DNA from: Artemia franciscana
Lineage: Eukaryota; Arthropoda; Branchiopoda; Anostraca; Artemiidae
Direction: 5' to 3'
DNA length: 64,000 bases
Assembly (NCBI RefSeq): GCF_032884065.1
Contig: NC_088879.1
Span: 19,516,038-19,580,037, forward strand
This document shows, piece after piece, positions 22,499 through 35,640 of this stretch (within the stretch, counting starts at the first letter, position 1; each line of letters starts with the position of its first letter). Both the position numbers and the translations under genes were made by a program. The notes below the pieces were generated by a model. It was not told where the DNA came from. It was given only the letters and a program-made list of their open reading frames with translations, and ran no database searches.

Positions 22499-23036
22499 GT
22501 AAGTTTTCAATAATCCCAAGAAAAAGAAGGGCATTGATAAAGAGTATTAATATTAGTAAATCTATGCTCTTTTTCTCGACATAAATTGTTGGGTCCACAG
22601 ATATGACAACTTAGACCTTAGTACTATGCAAATAATAAATTAGAGACCTTTTGCTCTCCACTATGTCAGTGCTGCTATATTGGGTATGGCGCTAAGTATA
22701 CATCTAAGAACACTAAATCTCACAATTTAGCTTTGAGACCACGGTGTAGAAGCACTTTATATAAGCTATGGACCAAGTTAAATTGGAATCCAGTGTAATA
22801 TTCATCCTCCAAACATGAATTTATTCTTGTTTTTATTGCATGTCTTAAAAGTTTTATCCATTTGACGTAGTGTAGCCCTATTTGAAAATAATTTCATAGA
22901 TGACAATATTTCTATTTATAGTTATATTTTTAATTCTATTTATATTATTATTTATTATGCACAGTATACCGCTTATCTTACACGGTGGAAGAATTCAGTC
23001 ATACTCTATAAAGTCTTATAAAAATACATTGGTCAA

Positions 23037-23875
23037 AAAGTAGTTCGTCCGGGCCGGGGTAAATATAGCTGCTAACGCTCTTCCTCCACCCAGTTCCAAT
23101 TAGAGCTTCAATGTTTTCTCCCATCCAAGAATATCCTACTTTCTTTAAGTTTGTCTTCAGAATTTCTTCCCACTCTATTTGAGAAGGACCTAGCCTTTAT
23201 AAAGATGACATCCATAAAAGAGGAATTAATCCTCACGTTTCATAAAGCTTAATCTTTGATATACTGTCGTTCAAAGGATCATCTTCCATGGCCATATTTA
23301 ACAGCTCCCACTATTGTCATAATCAAATACATCATAACCATGGTTATAAGACCATTGACTCCCACTATTGTCATAATAAAATAAAATCATAACCTTGGTC
23401 ATAAGACTATTGACTCCCGTTATTGTCACAATCGAATGACATCATAACTGTGATCATAAGACTATTAATTCCCGCTTTTGTCATAATCATATAACATTAT
23501 AACCCTGGTTATAAGACGATTGACTCCTACTTTTGTCAGAATCAATTAACATCATAACCATCGTAATACGACTTTTCTTTCAATTCTTCTATACTTTTTT
23601 AACGTCAAAAAAAGTCCCCACGTCTTTCCATTTATTACTAAAAATAAAATATAATAAAGGATTCTATTTAATAGGTATTATTTTTTGGCCCCAAAGAATG
23701 GCCAAAAACACAATCTTTAACAATCTGTCATCTAGAGTCTGTAAAACATGGTCTGCCCATGTTAGTGTTTCTTCCATTATTGTCCCAGCTAGTGGAGTTA
23801 TACCTCGTTTTTCATACAGCTTAATGTTAGGTATTCCTTGCCAAATAGACTACCAACCTAACCTCCAACCTTAAA
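23037..23875 (-). pseudogene. LINE C-terminal region remnant, split by a minisatellite
   Basis: On the minus strand, 23870-23690 decodes, with shifts, to KLYEKRGITPLAGTIMEETL, then WADHVLQTLDDRLLKIVFLA. This resembles the 'RWxGHVxRMxDxRLPKxxL' segment found after RT in many LINEs. After the interposed minisatellite, 23190-23041 reads GPSQIEWEEILKTNLKKVGY then a segment ending WRKSVSSYIYPGPDEL, matching the 'RPxxxWxxxLKxDLK...W' end of the same proteins. The catalytic domains are absent. It is a dead 3' fragment. Confidence 0.65.
23305..23578. repeat. 55-bp minisatellite, five units
   Basis: Units start near 23305, 23359, 23414, 23469 and 23524 with 'ctcccactattgtcataatc'-like sequence and contain the palindromic 'ataaccatggttat' motif. 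It lies exactly within the LINE remnant at 23037-23875. Confidence 0.9.
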
Positions 23876-25289
23876 AGCAGCAAAATAATTTTTGTATATA
23901 ACTCTGATCATTTAAATTTAATAATCGATAACGTTTAAAAAGATAGGGTATTCGCTAAAGCCTCTCTATCAGTTGAATCAAATAAAATATAAAGTTGAAG
24001 ACTACACTCACCTGATGAATGAGAATTTTCTGAATTATTAACCTAAGAGTTAAAATATTGTTGAGATATCCTCCGAAAACGACACTGTCTCTCTCAAAAG
24101 AACTTAAAGGCCTTTTTTCGCGTCAACCAAAGAGACTGTTTGAGCTCAACCACTCGGTGTGGTTGAGCTCAACCGCTGTTTTTGCGTGAAACAGTGACAA
24201 ACCAGGTTGTCATGAAAAGTGATTTTGCGTGAAACAATTGACTGGTTGAACTCTAATTTAACCAGAACTGTCATTGTTTTTAACCGTAGGGTTCTACCAT
24301 TCATAATTGTTGGTTGATCTTTTCAGGCGTAGATTTCGAAAAGAAGAATTCGTAGGCTATAAATAAGTCTATATAAAATAAGAATTATAAGCTGACAAAT
24401 AGAATTCTAGCCACGCAAAAGTAAGGTTTAATTTTGTTTTTTTTTTCGTATTAGGGCTATTTGGATAAATGTTGGGTTATATCCTGCAATTTGATTCACA
24501 TAGGCCTTAATACAGGAAGTCAAGAGTTTGAATGACCGTGTCCGAAATCTTATTTCACAAAGAATGCTGCATCTGGATGCAGGGTTAATTCTGAATACTC
24601 AGTCCGAAAACAGTTTTCGTCATTTGTTCTTTGAAGCTCAAATCCCTACTCAACAGCAACTCAGTAGTAGGGGAAGAAACAGAAATCAACCATCAGATTG
24701 AAAATAGCTTCCATGTAGCTCCTAATCACTTTGCTACTACTGCAAATTAAAGTACTGGACATTCTTTTGCTCTGTCTGATGGAGGAGCAATTTTTTTTCT
24801 TGCAGATAATGATGCATAATTGTCAAGACTTTGATTTTGGATAGCTTAGGTCAGACACTGGGTATATCTAGCATTTACTAGTCTTTGGTAGGCTTATGTC
24901 TAACAATAAGTAAGGCCCATGACTTTCTTATGATGGCAATCAAGATTAAAGGTCATCACTAAATTCAAGGATCGAATTCTCTCTGGCCTTTGAAATCTAG
25001 TGGTCATGCAAATTGGGTGATCATTAGATTTGGAACATAGTGTATATGCACTGCTGAACTAAATATATCTAGAGAAAATAAAATGTCAATGTCTCCAGAA
25101 CCATCTAGACCATATCTAGTAGGCTAATAGATCTGAGATTTTTCATTACAAAGCTGCTGCTAAGAATCAGAAACACAAAGAATTGAGATTAGAAGGCAGT
25201 TGTGTTAATAGGCCTTGGTGATTTAGACCAATTAGATTTGTCCTATATTTTACCACTTAGCTGAATTCTTTTGTTTTGCATTTGCTTTG

Positions 25290-26740
25290 CTAAAAAGTTG
25301 TCTTAAAAAGTTCCAAGTTTAGAGAATTATGTTAGTACTTTTCTTGCTGATCAGAACAATTGTCTTTACAAATCCTTCTGTTCAAAGCATTTTAGAGAGA
25401 TTATAAGTGCACCATGGGCACATTGCAGTCTCAAATGAGCTTGTGGAAAACAAATAGAACATATAGTTTTTCTTATTTGTATTACTTCAAGACCAGAATA
25501 TCACAAAACTAAGCTTTCATATTGCTTATTGTATCTTAAGTAAATACAATTCCTGATGGAGTTTTGTTGATACCTGTCTTAAATTTGTCTAAATAAAATG
25601 CAAATTGTTTATGGGCAGCAACTATGACTTGAGTTTTTTTTAAATATTTCCTTTTTTCAAACAATTTTTTTCCTTTTTTGTTGTTCTGTGTTCACATTTG
25701 TGTTCCTTCCTAAGTGGCTGGCTCTCTAGCTTGAGAATCCTTTGTCCAAAGGGCACAGGTTTAATTCCTGGTATTACTAGATTATTTGGTTTGGGACAGG
25801 GATCAGTGATGTGACTCTGATAGCTCAGCTAGAATTGGCCCAACTTTAAAAAGTTACCTAAAGAAATGTGGGGACAGTAAGCAGGAGGGGCATGCCAAAG
25901 GACAGGATTGCTGGCCCCTAGCTTCCTATTGCACTTCCTGGCTAAAGGATCACCTTGTCCTTTACTGGGCTTCTGACTTAGCCATATAAGCCTTCTTTTA
26001 AACTTATTAAACATAAATACAAATTAAGAAATGGCAGTAGGGTAGTTGTTCCTTTTCAATGAATTGTTGATGTATAGACAAGAGTGTGGGTCATGAGAGA
26101 TGGCTGGTGAAGGTTTTGCAAGGTTTAAAAATTTAGGTAATTGCTCAGGTTGGCAACTGAGCACGAAAGTAAAATGTTGTGAATGGATTTTCTTTGTGAC
26201 TGTTATGCTTATGTAATGTCAAGTATTTTATAGTTAATCTTTATTGTTTTATTTTAATTGCAATGGCCCTAGGACTTTAGTGTAATTAAACCAACTTACA
26301 TCCATCCCTTTTCTTCAAACAGACAGGAGTTCTGTGTTCCCTAGCTTCAATAAATTTATATGCAATTTTGAGACCAAGGGTTACAAAGTAGGTCAAAACT
26401 TGCAAATGGAACTGTGGTGCAACTAATTAATTTATAAGGAATGTATATCAATTTAAAGAATTAAAAAAAATCATTTGGAATTCAAACAAGACAAATAAAT
26501 AAATAGAAGTATTCCTTTACAATCATTTAATGAATTGTCACAAATGTAGGTCACTATTAAGATTGAAATGAACAAAGCTTCAATTATGAATCTGTTTTCT
26601 TTCAACAGACTGAAGGGGCAAACCTCCAAGCTTTGATAAATTCAATCTCACTTTTGGCCTCTTTTCAATGGCAACTTTCTTTGGATTTTTTTTTTTACCA
26701 ACTAAAAACAGTAGGGAAAGCATCAGGTATAAGGGACTTA
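25290..26740 (+). repeat. Core module with tRNA-like segment (in A copy 1)
   Basis: It is related to the cores at 31590-33670, 38330-39735 (minus), 44265-45715, 52830-54260 (minus) and 61900-63330 (minus). A tRNA-like stretch (about 25703-25780) has an A-box-like 'ctaagtggctgg' and a B-box-like GGTTTAATTCC, which differs from GGTTCGANTCC by two transitions. It probably originated as a tRNA-derived SINE captured by an ancestor of these elements. Confidence 0.75.
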
Positions 26741-27587
26741 AGAGACTAGACAACATTTAGAAAAGCCTCATGCAACATGATCTAAATAAGGATGCTATTG
26801 TAGAGTATCAAAGAGAAGCCTACATATATCCCAAATAAAGTAAAGGCATATTACAAAGAACAAGAACAGGTTCATAGAATACCATTGAAGTGGTAAAGAA
26901 ACAAGGAAATTGCAAAAGTTGAGATTATAAGATTAACAAGAAACTATGAAAATTGAAGTACAGTACTAGCCTCCTTCCAACAGGACAAATAAGGGGATTC
27001 ACACCCCAAGGCTCTGACTACTTTCAACTACACCTTTAGGAGCGAAAAAAAAAATTAAATACATTTTTTCACATATGTCAAATATGACAGTTGACTCAGG
27101 AGTTTAGGGTCAGGGATTCAACACTCTGTGGTGCCACAAATGGAAGGACCTTTGCTGTCATAAGCAGTGTTAATCCTAGCACACACCCATACTCAAATAT
27201 AACATTCTGTAAAGTCATAAACATCTTAAACAGCAAAAATAAAAGACTTTTTTTTATTTTTGATAAATATTATTTGAAAAAGGACACTACAAGGCAAATA
27301 TCAGGCTCATCAGCATGCTAAATTTGATGTGACAATGATAAAATTTGTTAAATCTTTTCTGGGACCAAACGTGTTAACTATAGATAACACAGACATTGCA
27401 ATTTCTATTTCTCCATCCATCTGTTTGATTGAGATTCTGAGACTATGACCCTAGGTCAAAAAGGCTAAGGCTTTTAAAGTTTTTTTCATTGGCCTTAGGT
27501 CAAATAGGGAAAGAGGAGGGGGCTCTATAAACAAAAAGTAGAAAATTTTTGTTGATTTGGTGAAGTTAGTGAAAGGAACATCAAATC

Positions 27588-28430
27588 AAACAGTTTGTGG
27601 TAACAAACTGTAGTAAGGAGAAACCCGGCTCAATAGTAACCAAAACTAAAAAAATGGAATTTTGATACCAATAGCTACATCAAATGAATCGCATTTTAAT
27701 GGTGATTTCAAATATATAAGTTTCATCATGTTTAGTCTTACCCATCAAAAGTTACAAGCCTGAGAAAATTTGCCTTATTTTAGAAACTAGGGGAAACACC
27801 CCCTAAAAGTCATAGAATCTTAACGAAAATTACACCATCAGATTCAGCGTATCAGTGAATCCTACTGTAGAAGTTACAAGCTCCTATCTACAAAAATGTG
27901 GAATTTTGTATTTTTTGCCAGAAAGCAGACCACGGATGCGTGTTTATTTGTTTTTTTTTTCTCCAGGGGTGATCGTATTGACCCAGTTGTCCTAGATTGT
28001 TACGAGAGGGCTCATTCTAACGGAAATGAAAAGTTCTAGTGCCTTTTTAAAGTGACCAAAAAAATTTGTGGGCACCTAGGCCCCCTCCCACGCTAATTAT
28101 TCTCCCACAGTCAACGGATAAAAATTCTGAGATAGATATTTTATTCAGCGTAGTCGAAAAACCTTATAACTATGTCTTTGGGGACGACTTACTCCCCCAC
28201 AGTCCCCACGGGAGGGGCTACAAGTTACAAACTTTGACCAGTGCTTACATATAGTAATGGTTATTGGGAAGTGTAGAGGCGTTTTCAGGAGGATTTTTTG
28301 GCTGGGGGAGGGGTCAAGAAGAGGGGGATATGCTGGGGGAGCTTTCATTGAGGAATTTGTCATGGGGGATGAAAATTTCCATGAAGGGAGCACAGAATTT
28401 AATAGCATTACTTAAAAAAAAAACAATAAA
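27588..28430 (+). repeat. Dispersed 'GGCTCAATAGTAACC' repeat (in A copy 1)
   Basis: It shares the order of blocks with 18757-19730 and 21350-22130, including 'gtttgtggtaacaaactgta', 'atcgtattgacccag' and 'agtccccacgggaggggct'. It is about 0.85 kb and has no conserved ORF. Confidence 0.8.
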
Positions 28431-28634
28431 AAATATATGAAAAAGTTTTTTTCAGCTGGAAGTAAGGAGCAGCATTAAAACTTAAAACAAACAGAAATTA
28501 TTACCCATATGAGGGGCTCACCTCCTCCTAATACCTCAATCATTTGTATAAAAAAATATACAAATTTCATTTTAATTATTCCTCTGTGGAGAGCTAAAAT
28601 TAAAACATGCATTGATTAGAAAAAGTTCACAAAT

Positions 28635-28905
28635 TAAATTAAAAAAAAACAAATTGTTTCAACTGAAAGTAAGGAGCAACATTAAAACTTAAAACGAACA
28701 GAGAATACTTTGTATATGAAAGAGGCTGCTTCCTCATCAACGCCCCGCTCTTTACGCTAAAGTTTGTTACAAACTCTAGCCTAAAGAGTGGTGCATTGAT
28801 GAGGAAGCAGCCCCTTTCATATACAAAGTAATTTCTGTTTGTTTTTAGTTTTAATGTCACTCCTTACTTTCAGTTGAAAAAACTTGTTTTTTTTTTGTTT
28901 AATTT
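28635..28905. repeat. Foldback repeat (~270 bp) in A copy 1
   Basis: The left arm (about 28635-28755) and right arm (about 28785-28905) are nearly perfect reverse complements. 'gaggctgcttcctcatcaac' near 28722 is answered by 'tgatgaggaagcagcccctt' near 28797. Transcribed, it would form a long hairpin. An identical copy lies at about 47603-47873 in A copy 2. Confidence 0.88.
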
Positions 28906-29399
28906 AAATGAAAGATGGAATAAATGTACATAGCAAAATATCACCAAATTGGATCCTACTTGAATTTATCAGATTTGGTTAGTATAATTTCAAGAATGGG
29001 TAAGGTGCTGTCTCTGATAGTTGAGCAAGTTTAAAAAAAAATCCTTTAGATCAAAAAGCTTAAAAATAAATTTGTGTCTGACACACAATATAGTTAAGTA
29101 TATGTAGTTAAAGGAAAAGCTACCATATTTTTCATCCCTGGGAAATTAGTTTAAAGCCCTGTCCTGATTAGAAGAGGTAGCTCAGATCAGGTTACTCAAA
29201 ACATGATTCTAAAGGAGATAGACCATGGTTAAAATGCTAATATTGCACTGATACTTAGTCAATTATAGCTATTTCAGCTTATTTGCATTGTGATGTTAAC
29301 AATGGGTTTGCAGCTTTAATGTGATGATTGCTTGAAGACAGGATTATCACCCTATTTAGGGTAGATCAATTTTACTTGAAAGAAAATCATTTGGTAAAA

Positions 29400-30021
29400 T
29401 TCTAGTTGATTGACTTCTTGCTATCTCAGAAAGGGGTTATGTTAGGAAATGAAACTTTCAGAGATGCATCTACAGGCTAAAGTATGTCCTTGGAAGGTGC
29501 TTTGAAGTACCTACCTCTACTCCTTCTCCCTCTAGAGGGCTGCAACCTTCAAAATATGTGTTATAAAAGTGAAATCTTGCAAAATAGATCTTCTGTTGAA
29601 TGAAGTACAACAAAATTGTTTTCAGCTTCACAACTTTGCTCAATCCAAATTTATAAGGTTTCAAAGATATGCCAATACATTTCCTAAATTTTGAAGAAAA
29701 AAAAGTGATATGGCTCAGAATTCTACTCATAACTGGAATTGCATTTTCAGAACTAAAGGCGGAGAAAAAGCAACTGGTAACTAAAACTTAAGATAAAATG
29801 TTGTTTTGTCAAAATTTCAATTTTGACAAACCTGTTAAACTTGTCAAACCTGTCAGATTGGCGAATTTCATGGCTCTCTAGAGGGAAAAGGAGTGGAGGT
29901 GGGTACTCAAGAATTCCTTCCCAGGATATACTTTAGCCTTTAGAACCACCCCTGAAAGTTTCATTTTCCTAACCTTACCCCTTTCTGAGATAACAAGAAG
30001 TCACTCAACTAGAATATTAAC
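29400..30021. repeat. GGTAAAATTCTAGT-type foldback (in A copy 1)
   Basis: The arms at about 29396-29560 and 29865-30021 are inverted copies (ending in 'taaaattctagttgattgac' and the complement of its start). This foldback family also occurs at 36532-37150, 34900-35640, 51065-51672 and about 60100-60700, with single arms at about 30870, 40130 and 50545. Confidence 0.85.
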
Positions 30022-30621
30022 AATCACTTTATTAAACAACTATCAAAAAACTGCTGATCAGCTATTACTCTGCTTAGAGATAATCCTTTAGCAGGGCATG
30101 AGAAATTTTGTGTTTTCTCTTTGTTTGAAACAGCTTAATTTTTTTGCTTCAAGAATAACAGAACAAAAAAAGTCAATGATCATTGTATTTAGCAGTTATC
30201 ATACAATTAAAGCTCTATGATCACTGAGCAAGGTGAAGATCTACATCCTTAATAATAATCATCTAAATGCTGCTGATCACAAATAATTTTTTTTTTTAAC
30301 TGAGATATTCTTAGCCACTTACACTGGAAGTTTTTTTTTGTCACACATTTTTGAAATTTGAAATCTCTCTGGAAACAGATCTTTCTTCCTTATGCTCTGG
30401 TTTTCCTTAAGCTTTGGATATGGATCGCCACTATCTTTCTTTAGTTTCTTCTCAAAAACCTCAGATAAATGCTGCAATTTCGTAGAATTTTTTCGTGGGG
30501 TTTTTGACGTCATAACCCTGCGATAATTACAGATGAAATTCTAGTCCGGACTGAGAATTCTTCGAAGAATTCCAGACGGATGCGAAATTAATTCTGCATA
30601 CTTGAGATTTCGGACACGCTC

Positions 30622-31589
30622 AATATGCTTTTGAAAACTTATGTAGATACTTGGAAATCTTTGTTTCATCCTTTTGATGCCCTAGACTTGACCTTAGCTT
30701 GGTAATTTGGCTTCAGAGATAAAACCTTGATGAAGCAAGACCCTAGTGGTTATAAAGCATTGTTAATCCAATTACTATTCTTACTAGATGCTTCAAGATG
30801 TGTTGCATCTTTGTCAGAACTCTTTACATTTCAGCCTTACCCTATAGGGCCATGGATAAATTTTCAGGTCAAACTCTAGTTTGGCTACTGTTTGCTATCT
30901 TAGAAATGGGTTAAGTCAGGAAAATAGAACTTCCAGTAATGAATCCAAAGCAAAAAATATGTAAAATTCTAGTTTAGCTAATTTTTATTATCTTGGAAAG
31001 GGAATAGGTTACAAGAATGAAACTCAGTAATTAATCCAGGGTCAAAAACACTCTGGGAAGGTACTGCCAGGCTTCTATGTCAACCCTTTTCTGATTTCTA
31101 AGTCTTAGATAATTGCTTACTCAAAAGGTCTATACCTATACTATTGAAATTTTGACAAAACAAGATTTACCTTAATTTTTAATTATCAGTTTCTTTTTCT
31201 CTGGCTTTAGCTCTTAAACTGCAATTCCTTTTATTTGAGTAGCATTTTAAGCCATATGAATATTTTTTTTTTTCAAAATTTAGGAAATGTCTTTGCATAT
31301 CTTTAAAACCTTATAAAGTGGATTGAGGAAAGCTGTGAAACAGTTTCTTTGTACTCCATGTAAGCAGACCTTCCCAGAACATACTTTAGCCTTTAGACCC
31401 ATCCCTGAAAGTTTTTTTTTTCAATCTCACCCCCTGGTGCTCTTTTACACATTGTATAAATTGTGAAGAAATGCCTGCCCCCTTGCTAAAAGTCTTAGAA
31501 GTATCTTATATCAAAATACACCTGATACAGTTTAATTTTTTAGAGATGACACAGAATAGCATTAAAGCTGAGTATTTGCTTTGCAAGAA
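30622..31589. repeat. Element D interior with diverged foldback arms
   Basis: The segments around 30890-31000 and 31375-31440 are relatives of the GGTAAAATTCTAGT foldback arms ('gaacatactttagcctttag'). There is no gene. Confidence 0.55.
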
Positions 31590-33670
31590 ATGTGTCCCTT
31601 CTGTTGTAAAGTATTTTGGATAGACACTAATCTAACCATGGACATATTGCTGTTGCAAATGGTTTTGCTTAAAATGGTTTGGAAAACAAATAGCAAATGT
31701 AAATTTGCTTTTTTATCATTATTTAAGACTAGAATATCACAAAGCTATGCAATCACATTGCTTGTTGTATCTTAAGTAAATACAATCCCTGATGGAGTTT
31801 TGTTGATACCTGTCTTAAAATTAATTTGTCTAAATAAAATATATTGTTTATAGGACAGTAGAGAAAAGCAACAACCATGAATTGAGTTTTTTTCAATATT
31901 TCTTTTTTCAAATGATAGTTCTCTGGTCACATTTGTGTTCCTTGCTAAGTTGTTGGCACTCTGGTTTGGGAATCCTTTGTCCAAGGGGTACAGGTTTAAT
32001 TCTTGGCATTGCTAGTGTATTTGATTTTTACCAGCTAAGTATTCACCATGCTAGTTTGCATCTTAAGTAAAGCAATCCCTGCTGGAGCTTTGTTGACACC
32101 TGCCTTACAATAACTTGTCTAAGTAAAATACAATGTGTATTGAAGATTAGTGAAAATGGCTGTAAATCCATCTTGTTTTTTTTTCAATATTTTTTTTTAA
32201 TAGTTGTTCTACTCTGGTTGTAATAATGTTCTTGGCTAAGTGGAAAGCACTCTTAGTAAGAAATCCTTTGTCCATGGGGTACAGGTTTGATTCCTAGTAT
32301 TGCCTGTTTATTTGTTTTAAATGGGGGTCAGTGATGTTAGACAGATCTAAACCAGCTCTAAATAGGCAAATGGAGAAATATGCAAAAGGTAAGCAGGGAG
32401 GGTGTACAAAAGCACAAGATTTCTGGCCCCAAGCATTTAATTGCAATTCTTGGCCAAAGGGTCACAAAGTGGAAATTAGCACTGCCAGTTTAGACCTTGA
32501 TGTGTCAGTGCTGCCATACTTACTTACTTGCATATTGGTGTTGAGTTTGCCCACATTTTATCTTCATTACTATCTAAAATCATTTAGACCTTCAGCAAAC
32601 TGTCTCAAACCACAATTAGTATTGAATAGTTTTTGGGCCTTACTGACTTTCCCTTTATAGCAAAGGTTTATTGTTGTGTATAATATAGATATTTTAAAGT
32701 AATCAATCATTAAGAAGTCTCTTTTAGTTTTATCAAGTTTTTGAGTAATAAACCTTTTTAATTACCTTAAAATATTTATTCAGGTCCTTTACTATTGGCT
32801 GCCCTTTATATTACAATAATGATTGAAATATATTGTGGCAACTAAAAATTTGGATAATCCAACCTATTTTACCATCTTAAGGTTGTTTACAAAGGTGTAT
32901 GAAATATTTAAGTACTGACTTAGCTACAGAAAACCTCTAGATATAATAAAATGTGAGCAAGATGGCTCTTACTTTGACCATATCTATGGAAGCACTAATG
33001 AGAGAGTGGGTTATTTGATGCATTTGTAGGATTGAGTGAGATGAGAAATGAAGTGTAGGCTTGATGAGAGATGGCTGGTGAATGTGATGAGGGATGAATG
33101 TTTTGCAAGATTTTAAAATTTTGGACAATGTCTCATGTTGACAGTAGAGTGCAGAAGTAAAATTTGGTAATTTTTTTTCTTTGTTTCTGTTATGTTAGAC
33201 AATATTGAATATTCTAAAGTGAAGTTTCTTTTTTGTTTGGAATTGTGATGGCCCTAGGGCTTTAGTGCAATACAAATTACTAATGTTTATTCACTTTCTT
33301 TAAACAAACACAAGGTCTACGTCTCCTAGCTTTAACAAAGTCAAATGTAATTTTAAGACCAGGGATTTCAAAGTAGGTCAAATGAACTTCTGGTAAAAAT
33401 GAGCAATTTATGAAACATCTAGATTAAAAAAAAGTCTTTTAGACAACAAAGAAGACAATTGAATAAAGAAAAGTACCTTATATCATAATTGTTGTGCACC
33501 CTTAAGATAGAAATGAACAAAGCTTCAATTAAGATTCTGTTTTGTTTAAACAGACAGAAGGGACAAACCTCCAAGCTTTGACAAATACAATCTCACTTTG
33601 TGGCTCCTATCTTTTCAAAGGGGACTTTCTTTGGATTTTTTCTATCCAACTAAAACTGAAAAGGACAGCA
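31590..33670 (+). repeat. Core module of element D with an internal ~290-bp duplication
   Basis: It is a diverged form of the core at 25290-26740. The portion with the tRNA-like segment is present twice (about 31745-32025 and 32050-32310). The second tRNA-like stretch (about 32230-32305) keeps the best control boxes in the window, A-box-like TGGCTAAGTGG and B-box GGTTTGATTCC, one transition from consensus. Confidence 0.7.
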
Positions 33671-34899
33671 TGACATACAAGTGACTTTCCAATTACCCTA
33701 CATAGCAAGAGAAAATCATTAAGTTAGGCTATGCTTTATCTCAATCCCCCTCCCAATGTGCAGAAATATGGCTCAAATTTCATATTTTCAATGCATTTAA
33801 CCTCCTGTCACCTGTTTTTCTAGTTATTGTTTGTCACATTTGTTTAATTTACAGCTACATGGGATGAAGTTAGAGAGACAGATTGACAAAACAAATGGAG
33901 AATAGGAAATTTCAGCAATACATTTTTATATTGGGAGGATTGAGGGGTAAAGTAGAGCAAAGTTGAATATAAAATGTGTTACCAGCTATTATTCTAAAAA
34001 TTATGAAGCATGAATTTTTTTTTTTACTATGTTTCTTTCTCTTCAGGTCCTTCTCTAGGGCTTTACCAAATCAAACATTCTATGCCCAGAAAAATTAGCA
34101 ACAAGGTATAGTCTATATACAAAGGCTTATGTTATTTAACTATGAACATGGAATTTATATGGCAATCAGGAACTGGATACAGGCGAAAGCAAGTAAAAAA
34201 GAAAGAAAAAACTTTCCTAGTTAGCTCAGGAGACTTTTAATAGATTACTCTTCAGATAATTGCCTATGATACATAATTTAAATATTTACCCCTGTACAGT
34301 AGGGCATTAAAACAATCTATCACAATGTAAGATACAATATATTTAGATATGATGCTGATTTACAAATTCCAGGATTCTTTGTTGTAGTTTTCATAATTTT
34401 GTTGATAAAGTTTTATATATTCATCATATTTTATTTTATGTCATTAACATTAGCCAAACTAAACTTCTCAATAGAACTTGAATGTGGTGGCTATAATGCA
34501 CAAGTACTGCAAAAATCTTACAACACATTATGTGTTATGGTAACTGTTCAGTGAGAAAAAAACTATTTTCCTAGTTTAGCTTAATTTGTTATATTTTTGT
34601 GCTTATCAGAAATATTTTATTAATTTTAGGCAGCTGTCCCCCCTCAAAAAATTCTTAAACATTTGCTGGTTTATACTTAACTAGTATTCTACTGAAAACA
34701 AAAATTAATATATATTTTGTATTGAAGAAATATAAAGTCCTTTGGATTATTTTTTATTAAGATTAAGCAGTTTGCTACTTTCTTTTGTTAGGCTAAGCCT
34801 GTAATAGTGCTTTATTGTGAAGAGCCAAAATTTGTAGGGATTGCAAAGGCTAGCCTGAACAATATGTTATTACAAATTATTAGGTTAAACTTCTGTTTG
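33671..34899. repeat. Element D interior: right arm of the core-flanking inverted repeat
   Basis: It contains a short inverted pair (about 33745 'cccctcccaatgtgcagaaa' versus about 33935 'tattgggaggattgaggggt'). It also has sequence matching the element B arm around 'caatcaggaactggatacag' (34165). There is no gene. Confidence 0.55.
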
Positions 34900-35640
34900 G
34901 TAAAATTCTATTTTAGATAAATTTGTATTATCTTGAAAAAGGTTTAGGTTAGGAAAATGAAACTTTTAGGGATGGGTCTAGAGACTAACTATATCATGGG
35001 AAAGTATTTTGGAGCATCTAACTCTACTCTTTCTCTCTCTTAAAAACGTTTGCCTTAAATTACCTTAAATCACATTGTCTAATGAAATAAGGATTAAATC
35101 CCATAGAATTGCTGGTTAGTGATGATGACAGTTGGAAATCTCAATATTTGGTCCACACCCTTAGAAATGCTTGTGTTATAAAAGTGAAACCCTTGAAAAT
35201 AAATCTTCTACTTAAATGACAAGAAAAAAGCGTTTTTAGTGTCCTAACTTTGCTCAATTTCAATTTATGAAGTTTCCAAGATTTGGAAACTTTCAGGATA
35301 TACATTTCCCTATATTTAAATACGAAACACTGATATGGCTTAAAATTCTACTCAAATAACAAGAATTGCATTTTCAGAGCTAAAACCAGAGAAACAGAAA
35401 CTGCTAGCTGAAAATTAAGGTAAGATGTTGTTTTACCAAAATTTCAATAGTTACAGACCAGTCCAGTATGCAAAATTCCAAGATTTAAAAACAGAAGAGG
35501 GTAATCACATAAGCTTAGCAATAGCTTCTCAGAGTATGTTTTTAGCTATGGATTAATCACTGAAAGTTTCATTCACCTAACATAACCCCAATCAAAGATA
35601 GCAAAAAGTAGCTAAACTGGAATTTGACTGGAAATTTAAT
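34900..35640. repeat. Foldback, GGTAAAATTCTA family, diverged
   Basis: The left arm begins near 34910 ('ttaggttaggaaaatgaaac' at about 34945). The right arm ends near 35640 ('tgaaagtttcattcacctaa' at about 35563). It is diverged from the copies in A, B and C and so is older. Confidence 0.65.

Larger units (their letters stand above)
24534..30621. mobile_element. Element A, copy 1 (6,088 bp, complete)
   Basis: The ends are GACCGTGTCCGAAATCT at 24534-24550 and its complement at 30605-30621 with one mismatch, flanked by direct AAT (24531-24533; 30622-30624). The second copy in this window begins at exactly the same base (43510). The interior holds a core module, a dispersed repeat, two foldbacks and no substantial ORF, so the element is non-autonomous. 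It lies inside D. The two copies differ only at scattered positions by eye, indicating recent movement. Confidence 0.85.

Noticed and set aside
22045-22584. 179-codon plus-strand open frame as a single gene
   Set aside because: Its first two thirds lie in the dispersed repeat, whose other copies do not keep the frame. Only the last part, before the GTAAGT donor, looks protein-like.
23305-23578. CRISPR-like regularly spaced repeat
   Set aside because: The repeats are contiguous 55-bp units without unique spacers, in an intron-bearing eukaryotic context.
27091-28408. Open frames conserved between the two A copies (for example 27091-27321, 28145-28408)
   Set aside because: They are conserved only because the copies are nearly identical. 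The changes seen are not biased to silent sites, and the composition is not protein-like.
30555-30572. Heat-shock-element-like palindrome GAATTCTTCGAAGAATTC
   Set aside because: The GAA/TTC triplets are contiguous rather than separated by two bases as heat-shock factor requires. It is probably just part of element A's subterminal DNA.
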